Shown here piece after piece: positions 38,001-47,400 of a DNA stretch of 64,000 nucleotides; position 1 is the first letter of the stretch, and every line of letters starts with the position of its first letter. Below the pieces are notes generated by a model. That model worked only from the letters and a program-made list of their open reading frames with translations, was not told the origin of the DNA and made no database searches. The stretch is from Lepisosteus oculatus (lineage: Eukaryota; Chordata; Actinopteri; Semionotiformes; Lepisosteidae), in contig NC_090706.1 of assembly GCF_040954835.1 (NCBI RefSeq), forward strand, positions 36,465,148 through 36,529,147, given 5' to 3'. The translations under genes and the position numbers were made by a program.

Positions 38001-39890
38001 GTTTTCGTGAACTCTTTTTTTACAAGGGGTGGAACAAGAGGCACTGTACAACAGAAAACTGAAGATTTAAGTGTTTGAAAACACATCGAAATTTGAAATG
38101 GTTTGAGCTGTGAGAAATGTTAACATTGAAAATCCTGCAGCAGGATTAAAAGAAGTCCACCAACAGCACCTATTCACAGGTGCATGATCCTTAAAGCCAG
38201 CATTCCCCTTAACCTACAGTACCATTCTGATAAAGCAGGACGCACAGTACTTCACCTCAGGAAATTCAGCCAGTGCGTTATTTTAACGTAGAGTTCAAGA
38301 CTAGTCATGGTGAGCCAGGGGTCTGACTCACAACCAGCCAATCAAAATGACTTGGAGTTAAAACTGTTTGTCTAGTGGTCTTCATCTGCTTCTACTAAAA
38401 TAAAGCGACCACAGAAAAACAACCAGTGCCACACACAAGAGATGCCAAGGTGCTGTTACGAAATCCTCTAACTCTTCAAAGTATTATTTTGTTACGTATT
38501 TTCTCTGTAGTTCTGGCTTCATCCAAAAAAATGGAGGAAGGGATAGCCTACAGTTGTCAGAAATGTATCTTTCTTCCATAGTTTTGTATTAACCTTAAAG
38601 TATTTCATACATGGCATCAAAGTTTTGTTAAAGAGCCTCAATATATAGACATGAAGCAAAATACAGGTCTCCTGGTCCTTTCTAAAGTTTCTAACTTCAT
38701 TTCATATCCCATAGTTGAGCAAACTTGGCAAAATAAAGTGTTTAAAGTTGGTTTAAAAGAAACAACTGAAGTAGTTTTTTCCCAGCCATATATATATGAA
38801 TTTGGGAGGGAAAAAAAAAACTCGTACTGGCACGTTTTCCAGCATCCTCAAGTACATAAATAAACCCAGTTACGCAACCAAGCTGGGTTAGCTGGCTGTG
38901 GCAATTGACTAATTCAAAAGGACAGATACCCGAGTCTAAAAATACCGAGTGTCTGCGATGATCTTGGAGGGGTTGAATTCAGCGTAGCACAGCAGTGGCT
39001 AATTAAAAAAGGTTTTCTATTTTTAAAAAAAAAGAGTATAGAGACAGACCACCTTTTTCCTTCTATTACAATCTGTGGTTTAAGACAGGTCCCGACAGAC
39101 TTCAGAAAGCGCTGACTGATGAGGCAACAGAAACTATCGTCTTTAAATCTGCTCTCAGCTGGCACCACGTCCCTGCAGGCTGCCTCCCCTCCGTCAGACT
39201 TCACATCTTGTCTGCAGATTCAACTCGCTTCGCGGGGGGCTGAAGTTCACTTACACCAAGTCTCACCCCTTATTTTGTTATTGTGTGAGAAAAAAAAAAA
39301 TCACAGTTCCCTTAGAAAAGTGACCGCGCATACTTCAAGGTCATCCACATAGACTGAAACACTTTGACGCTGTTCGGGCACCTTTTCCTTCCGCGTCCGC
39401 GTTAACAACCGCACGTAAAAGAAAATAAACAGCATTTTCTTCTAGGTAACTGCCTTTTTTTTCCCCCCGAGCCGAAATACAAGAAAAGACAAGAGAATGA
39501 CACCTGGAATAATTAATGCCACATCTTGTTTATATATCGATAACCTGGACTTAACTTAATGTGTTGAAGACTTCCAAACCAGATAATTGTTCTTACATTT
39601 TGACCTGATTGGGGGGGGGGGACCTCCTTTTTAACAGCATTGTAATTTCCTGTAAATATTCCCACCAGAGGGACAGTCATTTATCTCTTCTCGCCACCGG
39701 GCTGTTTTAATAAAGTCACATCCCTTTTCTGCTCCTTGAACAGCAAACTCGGCACGAAATCACATTTAAAGACAGCGTATTTTAAGATCTTGGCGTTACT
39801 CACCCAAAAAATAATGTTGAATCCAAATAAGAAATACTTCACGCAGCAGCTAACTTCGGCTACTTTGAAATGGTGATGTTTCCTACTCAT
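16943..39890 (-). CDS. tspan17: Tetraspanin-17, complete eight-exon gene (270 aa)
   Basis: Exons on the minus strand: 39890-39804, 24984-24934, 24091-23945, 22445-22275, 20626-20501, 20095-20048, 17753-17637 and 17008-16943, all joined in phase 0. The product is a four-pass membrane protein. TM1 is about residues 19-45, TM2 65-86, TM3 96-117 and TM4 235-256. The large extracellular loop has the CCG motif (155-157), the PFSCC motif (185-189) and eight cysteines (155, 156, 172, 182, 188, 189, 202, 223). Eight is the hallmark of TspanC8 tetraspanins, which carry ADAM10 from the ER to the cell surface and so influence Notch and other shedding. [12 protein letters not shown] and the C-terminal KAVKANW favour TSPAN17 over TSPAN5 and TSPAN14. 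N-glycosylation sequons are seen at N51 and N171. Length matches the family. Start: first ATG, with MSRKHHHFK before TM1. Oddity: intron 2 has a GC donor. Downstream neighbour on the same strand order is eif4e1b, as in human 5q35. Confidence 0.93.
17637..17753 (-). CDS. tspan17: tspan17 exon 7 (residues 211-249)
   Basis: Encodes the end of the large loop (YTKGC, eighth cysteine; EKWLQDN) and most of TM4. Acceptor CTAACAG, donor GTAAGG. Confidence 0.92.
19630..19880 (+). repeat. Interspersed fish repeat in tspan17 intron 6
   Basis: Contains the order of phrases typical of a very common fish dispersed repeat: TGCATGTTTTCCCTCTG, GTGGGTTTCCTGTG, TCCAAAGACACA, CCCTGTGATGGACTGGC and AGGATAGGCTCCAGC, ending near a GGATGCATGG tail. 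A diverged relative in reverse orientation is at about 50310-50430. I recognise the family by habit but cannot give its library name. Confidence 0.65.
20048..20095 (-). CDS. tspan17: tspan17 exon 6 (residues 195-210)
   Basis: A 48-bp exon reading [16 protein letters not shown], carrying the seventh loop cysteine. Acceptor GGGCAG; donor GTAAGT at 20047-20042. Confidence 0.92.
20501..20626 (-). CDS. tspan17: tspan17 exon 5 (residues 153-194)
   Basis: Encodes the cysteine-rich heart of the large extracellular loop, with CCG, NCT glycosylation sequon and PFSCC. Six of the eight loop cysteines are here. Acceptor CTTGCAG, donor GTAAGA. Confidence 0.94.
20795..21005 (-). mobile_element. tRNA-derived SINE (V-SINE-like), diverged, in tspan17 intron 4
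   Basis: On the minus strand a Pol III B-box-like GGATTCAATCC (about 20968-20980) is followed by CTGAGCAAGGATCTTTG and AGTTGCTCCAGTCCAC, which resemble the conserved V-SINE centre. It is more decayed than the copies at 29.4 and 54.8 kb. Confidence 0.55.
22275..22445 (-). CDS. tspan17: tspan17 exon 4 (residues 96-152)
   Basis: Encodes TM3 and the first helices of the large extracellular loop, including the [18 protein letters not shown] stretch shared by TSPAN5, 14 and 17. Acceptor CCCCAG, donor GTGAGT. Confidence 0.93.
23945..24091 (-). CDS. tspan17: tspan17 exon 3 (residues 47-95)
   Basis: Encodes the small extracellular loop ([15 protein letters not shown]), all of TM2 and the conserved [15 protein letters not shown] segment. 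Acceptor CTGCAG, donor GTAAGA. Confidence 0.93.
24092..24933 (-). other. tspan17: tspan17 intron 2, GC-AG type
   Basis: The only in-frame junction of exons 2 and 3 is AAG|GCACGT ... CTGCAG|GGT. GC-AG introns are about one percent of vertebrate introns and are spliced by the major spliceosome, often weakly. A GC/GT polymorphism or base error is the alternative. Confidence 0.75.
24934..24984 (-). CDS. tspan17: tspan17 exon 2 (residues 30-46)
   Basis: A 51-bp exon encoding the rest of TM1 ([17 protein letters not shown]). It is preceded by a TTTTCCAG acceptor and followed by AAG|GCACGT, a non-canonical GC donor. The nearest GT, three bases further on, would break the frame. Confidence 0.88.
29355..29628 (-). 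mobile_element. tRNA-derived SINE (V-SINE-like), well preserved
   Basis: On the minus strand the tRNA-like head has GTGGCTGGAAGGTTGC and a perfect Pol III B box, GGTTCAAATCC. The centre has GAGCAAGGCCCTTAACCCC and CTGCTCCAGGGG, and the tail reads GCGAAAAGACAAATTC then GGCCAATAAAATAATC. The copy at 54800-55035 aligns along its full length. It lies in tspan17 intron 1, in the same direction as the gene. Confidence 0.85.
30862..30999. promoter_or_regulatory. Pair of RFX X-box-like motifs in a GC-rich patch of tspan17 intron 1
   Basis: GTTGCCCGGGTGAC at 30862-30875 and GTTGCCATAGTGAC at 30986-30999 are 14-mers with the same design, half-site GTTGCC, two bases, then RGTGAC. The RFX X-box is GTNRCC, spacer, RGYAAC, so each has one departure in the second half. 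The surrounding 30800-31060 is unusually GC-rich for this intron. It may be an enhancer or internal promoter. Confidence 0.35.
31460..31650 (+). repeat. Possible tRNA-derived SINE fragment
   Basis: GGGTTCAAGTCCCATC (31520-31535) contains a good Pol III B box, and TTCACCTGCGACAGACTGG downstream resembles a common fish SINE body. The A box and the ends are unclear. Confidence 0.4.
31690..31850 (+). repeat. Interspersed repeat common in early ray-finned fish
   Basis: Phrases such as AACTACCCAGCCA, ATACCCTGGCTTCTGTCAA, GATCCTCAGATCAAT and CCTCCTCTCTTTTTGTAATG, ending TTATGTTCTTAA, resemble a dispersed repeat I associate with sturgeon, gar, bowfin and eel. A second partial copy lies at about 50560-50700. 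Confidence 0.5.
33130..33300 (-). mobile_element. L2/Rex1-type LINE reverse transcriptase fragment in tspan17 intron 1
   Basis: The minus strand reads through about 33290-33160 a decayed version of the stretch typical of L2-like reverse transcriptases just after the catalytic region ([22 protein letters not shown]). Only this short piece is recognisable. Confidence 0.6.
39804..39890 (-). CDS. tspan17: tspan17 exon 1 (residues 1-29)
   Basis: Encodes the cytoplasmic N-terminus and the first part of TM1, ending FGFNIIFW. The donor GTGAGT occupies 39803-39798. ATG at 39890 is the only suitable start. Confidence 0.9.
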
Positions 39891-40330
39891 TCTTGTACTG
39901 GTATATTATATAATCGGCGTCAGGTCAGCTCTATTTACAGCACATGTACAGTATATATACGAGAAGGCAATAAAATTAACATGGGACTACCGAAAACAAT
40001 TAATCAAAAATATATACATAAACAATAGCCCAATAGCGCTTCCAGCAATATGGGTGGATAATACATCGACCCGATTCATCTGCAGGTTTAAATTAGTTTA
40101 TTCTACGGAAAGCAAAGCAAAAACGAGCTTTCGTGGCGTGAACGCAAACCGACATTCCCCGAGACGCACAGAAGGTTGCATTTGTCTGATTTCAGTGTCG
40201 TCTGTAAATATCCTCCATGACAGCAACAATGCACCTCCGACTTAGCTCCGAAGACAACAATCACCGCTGGAGCGCTGTCATAGCTGTGAGGGAACACAGA
40301 AGTAAAACAAAGCCCGTTTCTAATCCAAGC
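39891..40330 (-). promoter_or_regulatory. tspan17: Probable tspan17 5' UTR and promoter region
   Basis: Lies just upstream of the tspan17 ATG. CpG is more frequent at 40080-40300 than in neighbouring sequence. No clear TATA box or initiator can be assigned, so the start site is not fixed. Confidence 0.35.
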
Positions 40331-40739
40331 TATTCTTCGTGGGGACCTCTAGTGGAACCTGACAAAAATCATTTTGGGGGCGAACCGCAGAATGGGGGGA
40401 GAAATAAAAACACCGACAGATTTCCCTGTGCTGTACATCTGTGCAAATATTCCGTGCTGCTGTTAGAAAATATGCATGTGTTGTTATTATATTGCATGAG
40501 CAATTAGACTGTTAACTGAAGCAGTGCCGTATACGTAGTCCAGTCTTACACCAACACGATATGGACACAATTCTTTTTGTCCTGGTATGAAAATCTGGAC
40601 AGCACTGCACAATTGACAGCTTAATGTTGTCATTTTGTATAAAAAATATTGTCCTTTAAGCTAAACCGTTTGCAAATACATGACTCCCTTTTCAGATCTA
40701 ACAGGATCTAATATTACCTAATGCTACACTTTTCTCCAT

Positions 40740-41075
40740 TAATGTTATATATTCTTTTGTACCATGCGTGAAAGAACTAACCATGTTTCTCCTGCTTTGA
40801 CTACTTGGAACTCCTTCTTAGCCAGCCAATACTATCTGTCCACTCAGTCGGCTATATTATCTGGTAGAATCCTAAATAAGCTGTCCATAAGTGATCTCAA
40901 CACTGCATTGGCTTCCTGTGATATTCTGAGTTTGTTTCAATACCCGTCTGCTTCTGAATTCTTCAGAATTCGGAGCCTTGCCTTTCCTTCCTCAGTTTTC
41001 TCCCACTGCTGCATGCAACTGATACAAAAGCTTAATTCTCAACAGACACTGTCCAAACCGCACTACTTTCAGTAA
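40740..41075 (+). mobile_element. Possible L2-type LINE fragment
   Basis: The plus strand reads a decayed C-terminal LINE segment (RTNHVSPAL) and TGCATTGGCTTCCTG, the codons for the usual LHWLP block. Very diverged. Confidence 0.4.
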
Positions 41076-41099
41076 TTTCTCTCTCCCTACATCCCTTCT

Positions 41100-41910
41100 A
41101 CAGCCTTCTTCCTTGATGAGACTATTGCTGGCACTATAATAATTTATCTGACCTCACTGGGACTGGGTATTAAGATTTTCTCTTGGTTAACATTTGTGCG
41201 TGGGTTGACTACATCTGGTGTTTCACTCAATGATGGGTCCTGTCCTGTTCAGTATTTATCCTTTCCCTTGCTCGAATACTAAACTTGCGTGTGAATCTGA
41301 ATTAATATTTCTCTGCAGATGATATTTATATTTATGATAATTAGTTACGTCTGAATTGTGATAAGATTGAGGTCATATTATTGGGTTTCCATCACTTATG
41401 TAACACAAATGCTGTACCCTTGACAATTAAAAGCACTTTGCATGGGTTTTGATAAAAAATGAAGAATTTAGGGATGATCCCCTAGCCTGGCCCGACATTT
41501 TTACTTCATGTGCAGAAAGCTATAGGATATATATCGATATGCAAACCAAAAACACTGCCAGGCTGCATCCCATTCATTTTCTTAAGAACAAATTATAGGA
41601 ATGCCTTATTTAGTAAACGAACTGTAAAATGAGAAATGTCAAGTTACAATATGTTCAGAATGTGTCAGCTAGAATCTAACTCATGGACAAATGATCTCAT
41701 CACTCATCTTGGTGCCATTGCATTGGCTTCCTATAAGACTTTGAGTTATTAAATCCTTCTGTTTCCATTCAAGGATCTACACATTCTCTCCAGCAGACAG
41801 TATATCCTGTACATTTACACCTCTCTACATGGCCTGATTTACTAGGTATTCCTACTGTTCTGTAGTCCATGGGTGAGAGGGGCTTGTGTTGTCATGCCAA
41901 AGGTACTTTT
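41100..41910 (+). mobile_element. Decayed L2-type LINE reverse transcriptase, plus strand
   Basis: Broken frames show the reverse transcriptase catalytic block as ADDIYIYD at about 41320-41340, then LNCDKIEVILLG, and later GCATTGGCTTCCTATAAG (41713-41735), the equivalent of LHWLP. Stops and frameshifts make it a relic. It separates tspan17 from eif4e1b. Confidence 0.65.
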
Positions 41911-42059
41911 ATGTCCAGCTTAAAAACTTATTTTCAGAAATGCTTTAATATGTTCTCTTTTTTAAGCTTTGTAATTTCATTTTTATGCATTATAAATAAT
42001 TTGAGAACTGCTTTTAAAGGTACTATATAACACAATACATACATACAGAATTAATATAC

Positions 42060-42475
42060 ATAGAATTAATTTTAAAGTACTGAACCTGGTTTTTATGACT
42101 CTAGAGGGCAAAGGTCCCATCTACCTAGCTGATCTTTTTTCAAACTTCACCCCAGGCTTTAAGATCAGGTCAATTTAATCTGCTGCAAGTCCCCAGAGAC
42201 TCAAACTACACACGAAGGGTAACAAGGCATCTCAATCTATGCGCTTTGCTTGTGGAGCAGCCTCCCCGATCATCTCCAAGAAGCAGTTTCAACGGAGACC
42301 TTTAAAAGATCTTAAAGCCCTTCTTACCAGCATGCCCACCAACTTCCAGTACTATAAACCAATTTCCTTTTTCCATGCTTGTAACTTAAGTTCCTTGAAT
42401 TTTAACTTTCTCTGCAAAAATCACATTGAGATTCACTGTATACATTGAATCACATTGAGATGTGCTGTAGAAATT
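42060..42475 (+). mobile_element. Second decayed L2-type LINE 3' fragment
   Basis: The plus strand reads GKGPIYLADLFSNFTP at 42108-42155, a typical L2-like C-terminal block, then a broken remainder. It ends near ATTGAGATGTGCTGTAGAAAT, like the GCGCTATATAAA tails of such elements. ATCACATTGAGAT occurs twice at the end. Confidence 0.6.
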
Positions 42476-43109
42476 AACTTGCAACACAAGATTGCTGATA
42501 AAATCTATTTTCATTGCTTTTTTGAACCCAAAAATACATTTTGACTTGCACTAAACGTAAGATCAGAAAGCACATGGATCAGATTACACAACTTTTTCCC
42601 CAAGAAGGGAGTAGTACTGTACTGTAGTTCAAATGACAAACCAAGAGCTAATCTTTGATCAGTACCATTGAATAAGGGTAGAGTTAAGACCACAAACAAT
42701 GTAAAGAAGAATTTACTGCAGAAGGGAAAGGTTCTCTGTTTGTAAGGTGGTACATTTGTACAGTACTTTACACAAAGTAAAATGTTAAGTAACAAAAATA
42801 AAATACTGTGTAAAGGAGATAGAGTACCTTTATGTTTTACCAGGTACTCCATTTCCTTCACACTAATTTTTTATCAGCAACCCAACACTGTCCCCATGGC
42901 AATCATATCCCCTGAGGAAGGGGAATGGCCTCCCCACTTTATTACAGTACATACCCATGAGCGAGTGGGCTGCACTGTCTCTATCCCCTGTGACAGGTAT
43001 TGTTTGTCTACATACCCTTATTCAAAGCAACTGGAAGCATAAAAAAAAAAATCTCACATTATGTGTACTGCAAGTACCAAGAAAAAATAAAGTGTTCTGT
43101 ATGGTACTT

Positions 43110-44316
43110 TTTATTGAATGTCAAGAGTACACAGGTGCCAGAAGGAGATGAGGGGCAGAGCAGTCCTGATGGCCCTGGGGAGTTCATTTCCCCACTGAGG
43201 GGTGAAGGTGGAGAATTCAAACAGAGAGCAAAACAAGGTCGTAGGGAGGGATAAGTAATTACATGGACAGATCTTCCAGGCTACAAGGTGGTTTCAGTTT
43301 ATGATGTATTCTGGATTTAAACCTTCATACATTACAAGTCCAATAACACACCATGAGCTATAGAATACACAAGGAATTGAAAAAAGTACTTAGGAATTGT
43401 CAATTCGAACAACGCAATATCTATAAAGGGCACATCTGACACTTCTCTTTGGGTATCTTTTTTTTTTTATAGACGTTTGTCTGAAATCAAGTCAAAAAAG
43501 GTTGAGAAATTTGAATATGCAATATATTAGGACATAGGATGTGGAATACTGTGCAGGGAAAGCCTTCTTAAAGTCAAGGAGTGACTTATAAAACTAAGAA
43601 AACAAAATGCTTTTTATCACTCAAAATGGGTCTCATTAGCTTAAAACTGGAAAGGTTGTCTTGACACCATTCCCCCTTAGTACAAGCAATAGCATTTCAA
43701 TGAAGTGAATGACTTTTGGAATATTCCAATCAAAAAGATACCCAAAATGCAGAGTTTGGTTCTCTGATCTTGGAATTTTTACCTCTCCAGTCCACTTTAC
43801 CTCCACCTGAGAACCTATACAATTGCAAGACAAACAAAGGAATAAACTGAACTACTGGTTACAGTCAAACCAAATTTTATACTTTGCTTTATTTTCAACA
43901 AACCTCAAGCAACAAAAATCTCAAAGTGCAAGAACTATGAGGCATTATCATCCTTACCAAGTCCTAAGGCATTACATATTTAATGAACATAAACAAACCT
44001 CAGAAGTCCAACATCACCACAGAAGAACACAGGTGTGACAGCTTTCAAGGAGCAGTTCTGCACATCTAGGATTTGCAAATTTATAATTAGACAAGGACAA
44101 AAATGAAAAAGGGAAGCATCTTGACATTGCAGATCATTTAATCTCACATTACTGAAATGTCATCTTATACTTTTACTTGCTCTCTCAATTTCCCCCCCCA
44201 ATTAGTCCACTAGAAACATCTGTCAGCTTGCTCTGCTCCACTTGTGTCCTCCAACATGTGGGGAGCATTGGACAAACAGTACAACACACAAAATTAACAA
44301 TTATAAAATATTCATT
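43110..44316 (-). other. eif4e1b: Probable eif4e1b 3' UTR, poly(A) signal at 43110-43115
   Basis: The minus strand downstream of the eif4e1b stop is AT-rich and non-coding. The hexamer AATAAA (TTTATT on the plus strand) is at 43115-43110, giving a UTR of about 1.2 kb. U-rich elements for cytoplasmic polyadenylation would be expected if it is oocyte-expressed, but I could not single one out. Confidence 0.4.
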
Positions 44317-44431
44317 TCAAACAACAAATTTATTCTTGGTAATGGAGTTGCTCTTGGTCGCAGTATCGGCATGGGCCTGATAGCCAATCACAATTTTGGC
44401 AGGCAGGCCTAGTCCTTCCTTGAACTTGCGG
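44317..44431 (-). CDS. eif4e1b: eif4e1b exon 7 (residues 185-222 and stop)
   Basis: Encodes LGLPAKIVIGYQAHADTAT and SNSITKNKFVV, then TGA at 44319-44317. The acceptor is a 14-base T tract ending AG. Confidence 0.94.
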
Positions 44432-47400
44432 CTAAAAAAAAAAAAAAGATTAAATGTCTTAATATTTTTGCAGTTAGCAAGGGGCAACAGACGTGTGGAC
44501 TTCTTTGAACCAAAAGTGCAACTGACTAACTGGCAGTGGAAATTAAAGAGATAAGTTATCATAGCTGTTGTAAGGATTACTGAAAGATATGCGAAGAAAG
44601 TCAACAAACAACAAAAAAAAAGTTAACTATTGCCTAAACAACCCTTCAGGTTGTTAGAAAATTGTGTGGTATGCTTGAAATAAGAGATAGAAGAAAAAAG
44701 ATACAGGAGAAAAAAAATCATAACACCTTACACAAAATACAATAGGGCTTTTAGGAAATACTTTGATAACAGCGTTGAGTTGAGACCAATTAGCCTCAGT
44801 AGTTTTTCCAGAACTACTGTTCTGGATTCGATACAACTTAGCCCTCTTCCTGCTACACACCTCACATACTGCTCTTGTTCAATATGCTGAAAGCACATTT
44901 ACCCAATGTAAGTGACAGCCTCTCTGTTTTCTGCATTTGTTGTCCAGATGGCGATTTTATCACCTTTTGCACGTACGTTAATGACGGCGCCACACACATC
45001 AGCACTGTACACATCAAAGCCCTCTCCAATAATGCACAGGAGCTTAAGAGGGGGAAAAAAGTAAAAATCGCCAGTTAATTAAGGCAAGTGACATGCAATT
45101 TCTGACTCTCATTAGGTATTATAAGTTTTTGAGCAGCTGTCAAGATTAAAAGACCTCTTGGCGAAGCTTTAAAAAGAAAGCCAGTCCAGTAGCTTGTACC
45201 TATGTATTAATTCTACAACCATAATTTGGAATGCTTTCAGCATTTCTTGCACACTAAATTGAGGCAAAAGCATACTTGGCTTCAGCTGTGATGGATTTAA
45301 ACCTTGGATGGAGCTGGATCCATCGATGGCTGTAATGCATATTCTTCCCAAAGCAACCATTTTCCCCTGCCCTGTGCCAATCACAGCCTCTTAATAATCC
45401 CCATCTATGAACTGGCTTCATCACTGTTCTCTGCCCCACTGAAAGCTGGTGTGTGGAGAGCAGACTGGCGTGCTCAGACTGGCATCGCATCATCTAGATG
45501 GGGACACACTGGTGGTGGTAGAGGGGAGTCCCCATTACCTGTAAAGCACTTTGAGTGGAGTGTCCAGAAAAGTGCTATATAAAAGTGTAAGGAACTAGTA
45601 ATTCAGCCTCTGAATTTTGAAAAAAGATACTATTCAAACATACAAGATTCACAAATAAAACTAACACCTGAGAACAGAATTAATCAGTTTAAAAAGTAAT
45701 CGGCACAGAATTTACAGGCACCACTCACTGTATCAAGCCAGAAGCGGTCAAGCTCAGTGTGTCTCTGCTGTTTGGACAAGGTGATCAGCCAGCGTCCACC
45801 ACACTTATTACTCCTGTCCTCCCACATTGGCTCAATCCCATCCTAAGAAATACACCCACAGGAATAACCCAACATTGCTTACTGAATGAGAATGAATAGC
45901 TCCAAGGTCCAAGATTACTATCACTTTTCACAGAGTAATGTCAAATTTACATTTTAATTGAATGAACAACAAGGAGTTGGAGAGAACTGCATTATGCCTT
46001 ACAGAAACTATCCCATCCCCCAGCACAAGTGTTTTTAACAAAAGCAGCTGAAACCACAGAGGACCCATTTCATACTAGAGTGTGAAAATCTCGATTACCA
46101 ACACTGCCCTCTATAAAGCCCAGGAGAAACTAAAACCCAAATTACCTTAAACACAGAATAGTCACAGCCTGAGGACAGCTTGCTGGCCACTTTCATGTTG
46201 TTGTATAATCTTTAAAAAAAGATGACATTTAAAAGGAGATGGCACAAAATATCCATTTAGAAAAGCTGCATTTGGAGGTGGAAACAAAATAAAAAGCAGC
46301 ACAATTGCCAGAGCTACAGGTTTTCTTTCAACCTACAGTACATCCTGTTTTAAGGACTGGATGGAAAAACAATCATTGTGGTGAAAACTTTACAGAAACA
46401 TTTGGATTTGAAGTGAAGTTAAGAAATATGAAATCTAACTTTCCCTCCAAGCACAAAGAAAAACTTAGTATGAAACATTTTAGATCTACCTAAGAAAGAT
46501 GCACAGAAAGATGATAGAATTGCTCCTAGTGCAGTTTGCAGGGTTAATTGATGAAACGATACCCATTTGTGCCACAAGATGGCAGTCTACATTTAGCTAT
46601 GATGAAAGACTCCTAAAACCAGGGCATTCCAAAGGAATTTGCAGTTTCTCCAACACCCAGCCTACCTCTACAGATGATGAAAAAGGCTTATGGAGCAGCA
46701 CAGAAAAAAACTTCTAAATTTAACCTTTTCTACAATAATATTTAGGTGTTACTAGCATGGGATGGCTATGATATTAAATGTTTTCTCAACCAATAAGGAT
46801 TCTCTATTATCCACAGTGCTAAAAATAGCACCCCCCCCCCCCTTAAATCTGGAATTGGAGTATTACTCACGCCCAGAAGTCCTCCACTGTGTCAAACTTC
46901 GTGATGAGCCTCAGATTTTCCTGCCAGGTTTTGCTTTTGTCATTCTTATAGAACCAGAGGGCCCACCTGCAAGAAGAAGAAAACCCACTAGGAGTTTCTT
47001 GACGAGCCACATGCGACTCCTGAAGAAAAGTCCCTGTAAAATAACTGACTCATTAGTGCTGCTCAGCACATTTAAATGCCACTTGACTTGAACCCGGTGC
47101 AGAATTTGGTTTGCTTAAAACATGGATATCCTAGGCTACATCCACAGGAAGTCAGTAGTAAACAAAAACAATAGCTTTAAAAGAATGAATGTTTGTAATT
47201 ATGCTGATATTGCATATTATACTGTTTGTCAAATGCTCTGCGTTACAGGAAAAGAATGGAGCAGATTAAGATAACAGATGTTTCCATTGGGCCAGTTGGT
47301 GCAGTTTAGAGGGGAAGTAGAAATATAAGCTCTAGAGATGACATTTCAGTAATGTGAGATTAAGTGCTTTTGCAATGTGAAGAGGAAAATGAAAGTCTAA

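Larger units (their letters stand above)
24985..39803 (-). other. tspan17: tspan17 intron 1 (14.8 kb)
   Basis: A long first intron with GTGAGT donor and TTTTCCAG acceptor. It holds a V-SINE-like copy, a fragment of L2-type LINE, two other repeats and a GC-rich patch with X-box-like motifs, listed separately. No coding exon was recognised elsewhere in it. Confidence 0.8.

Noticed and set aside
42511..42861. 116-codon minus-strand open frame
   Set aside because: No domain or splice signals, and low-complexity hydrophobic composition.
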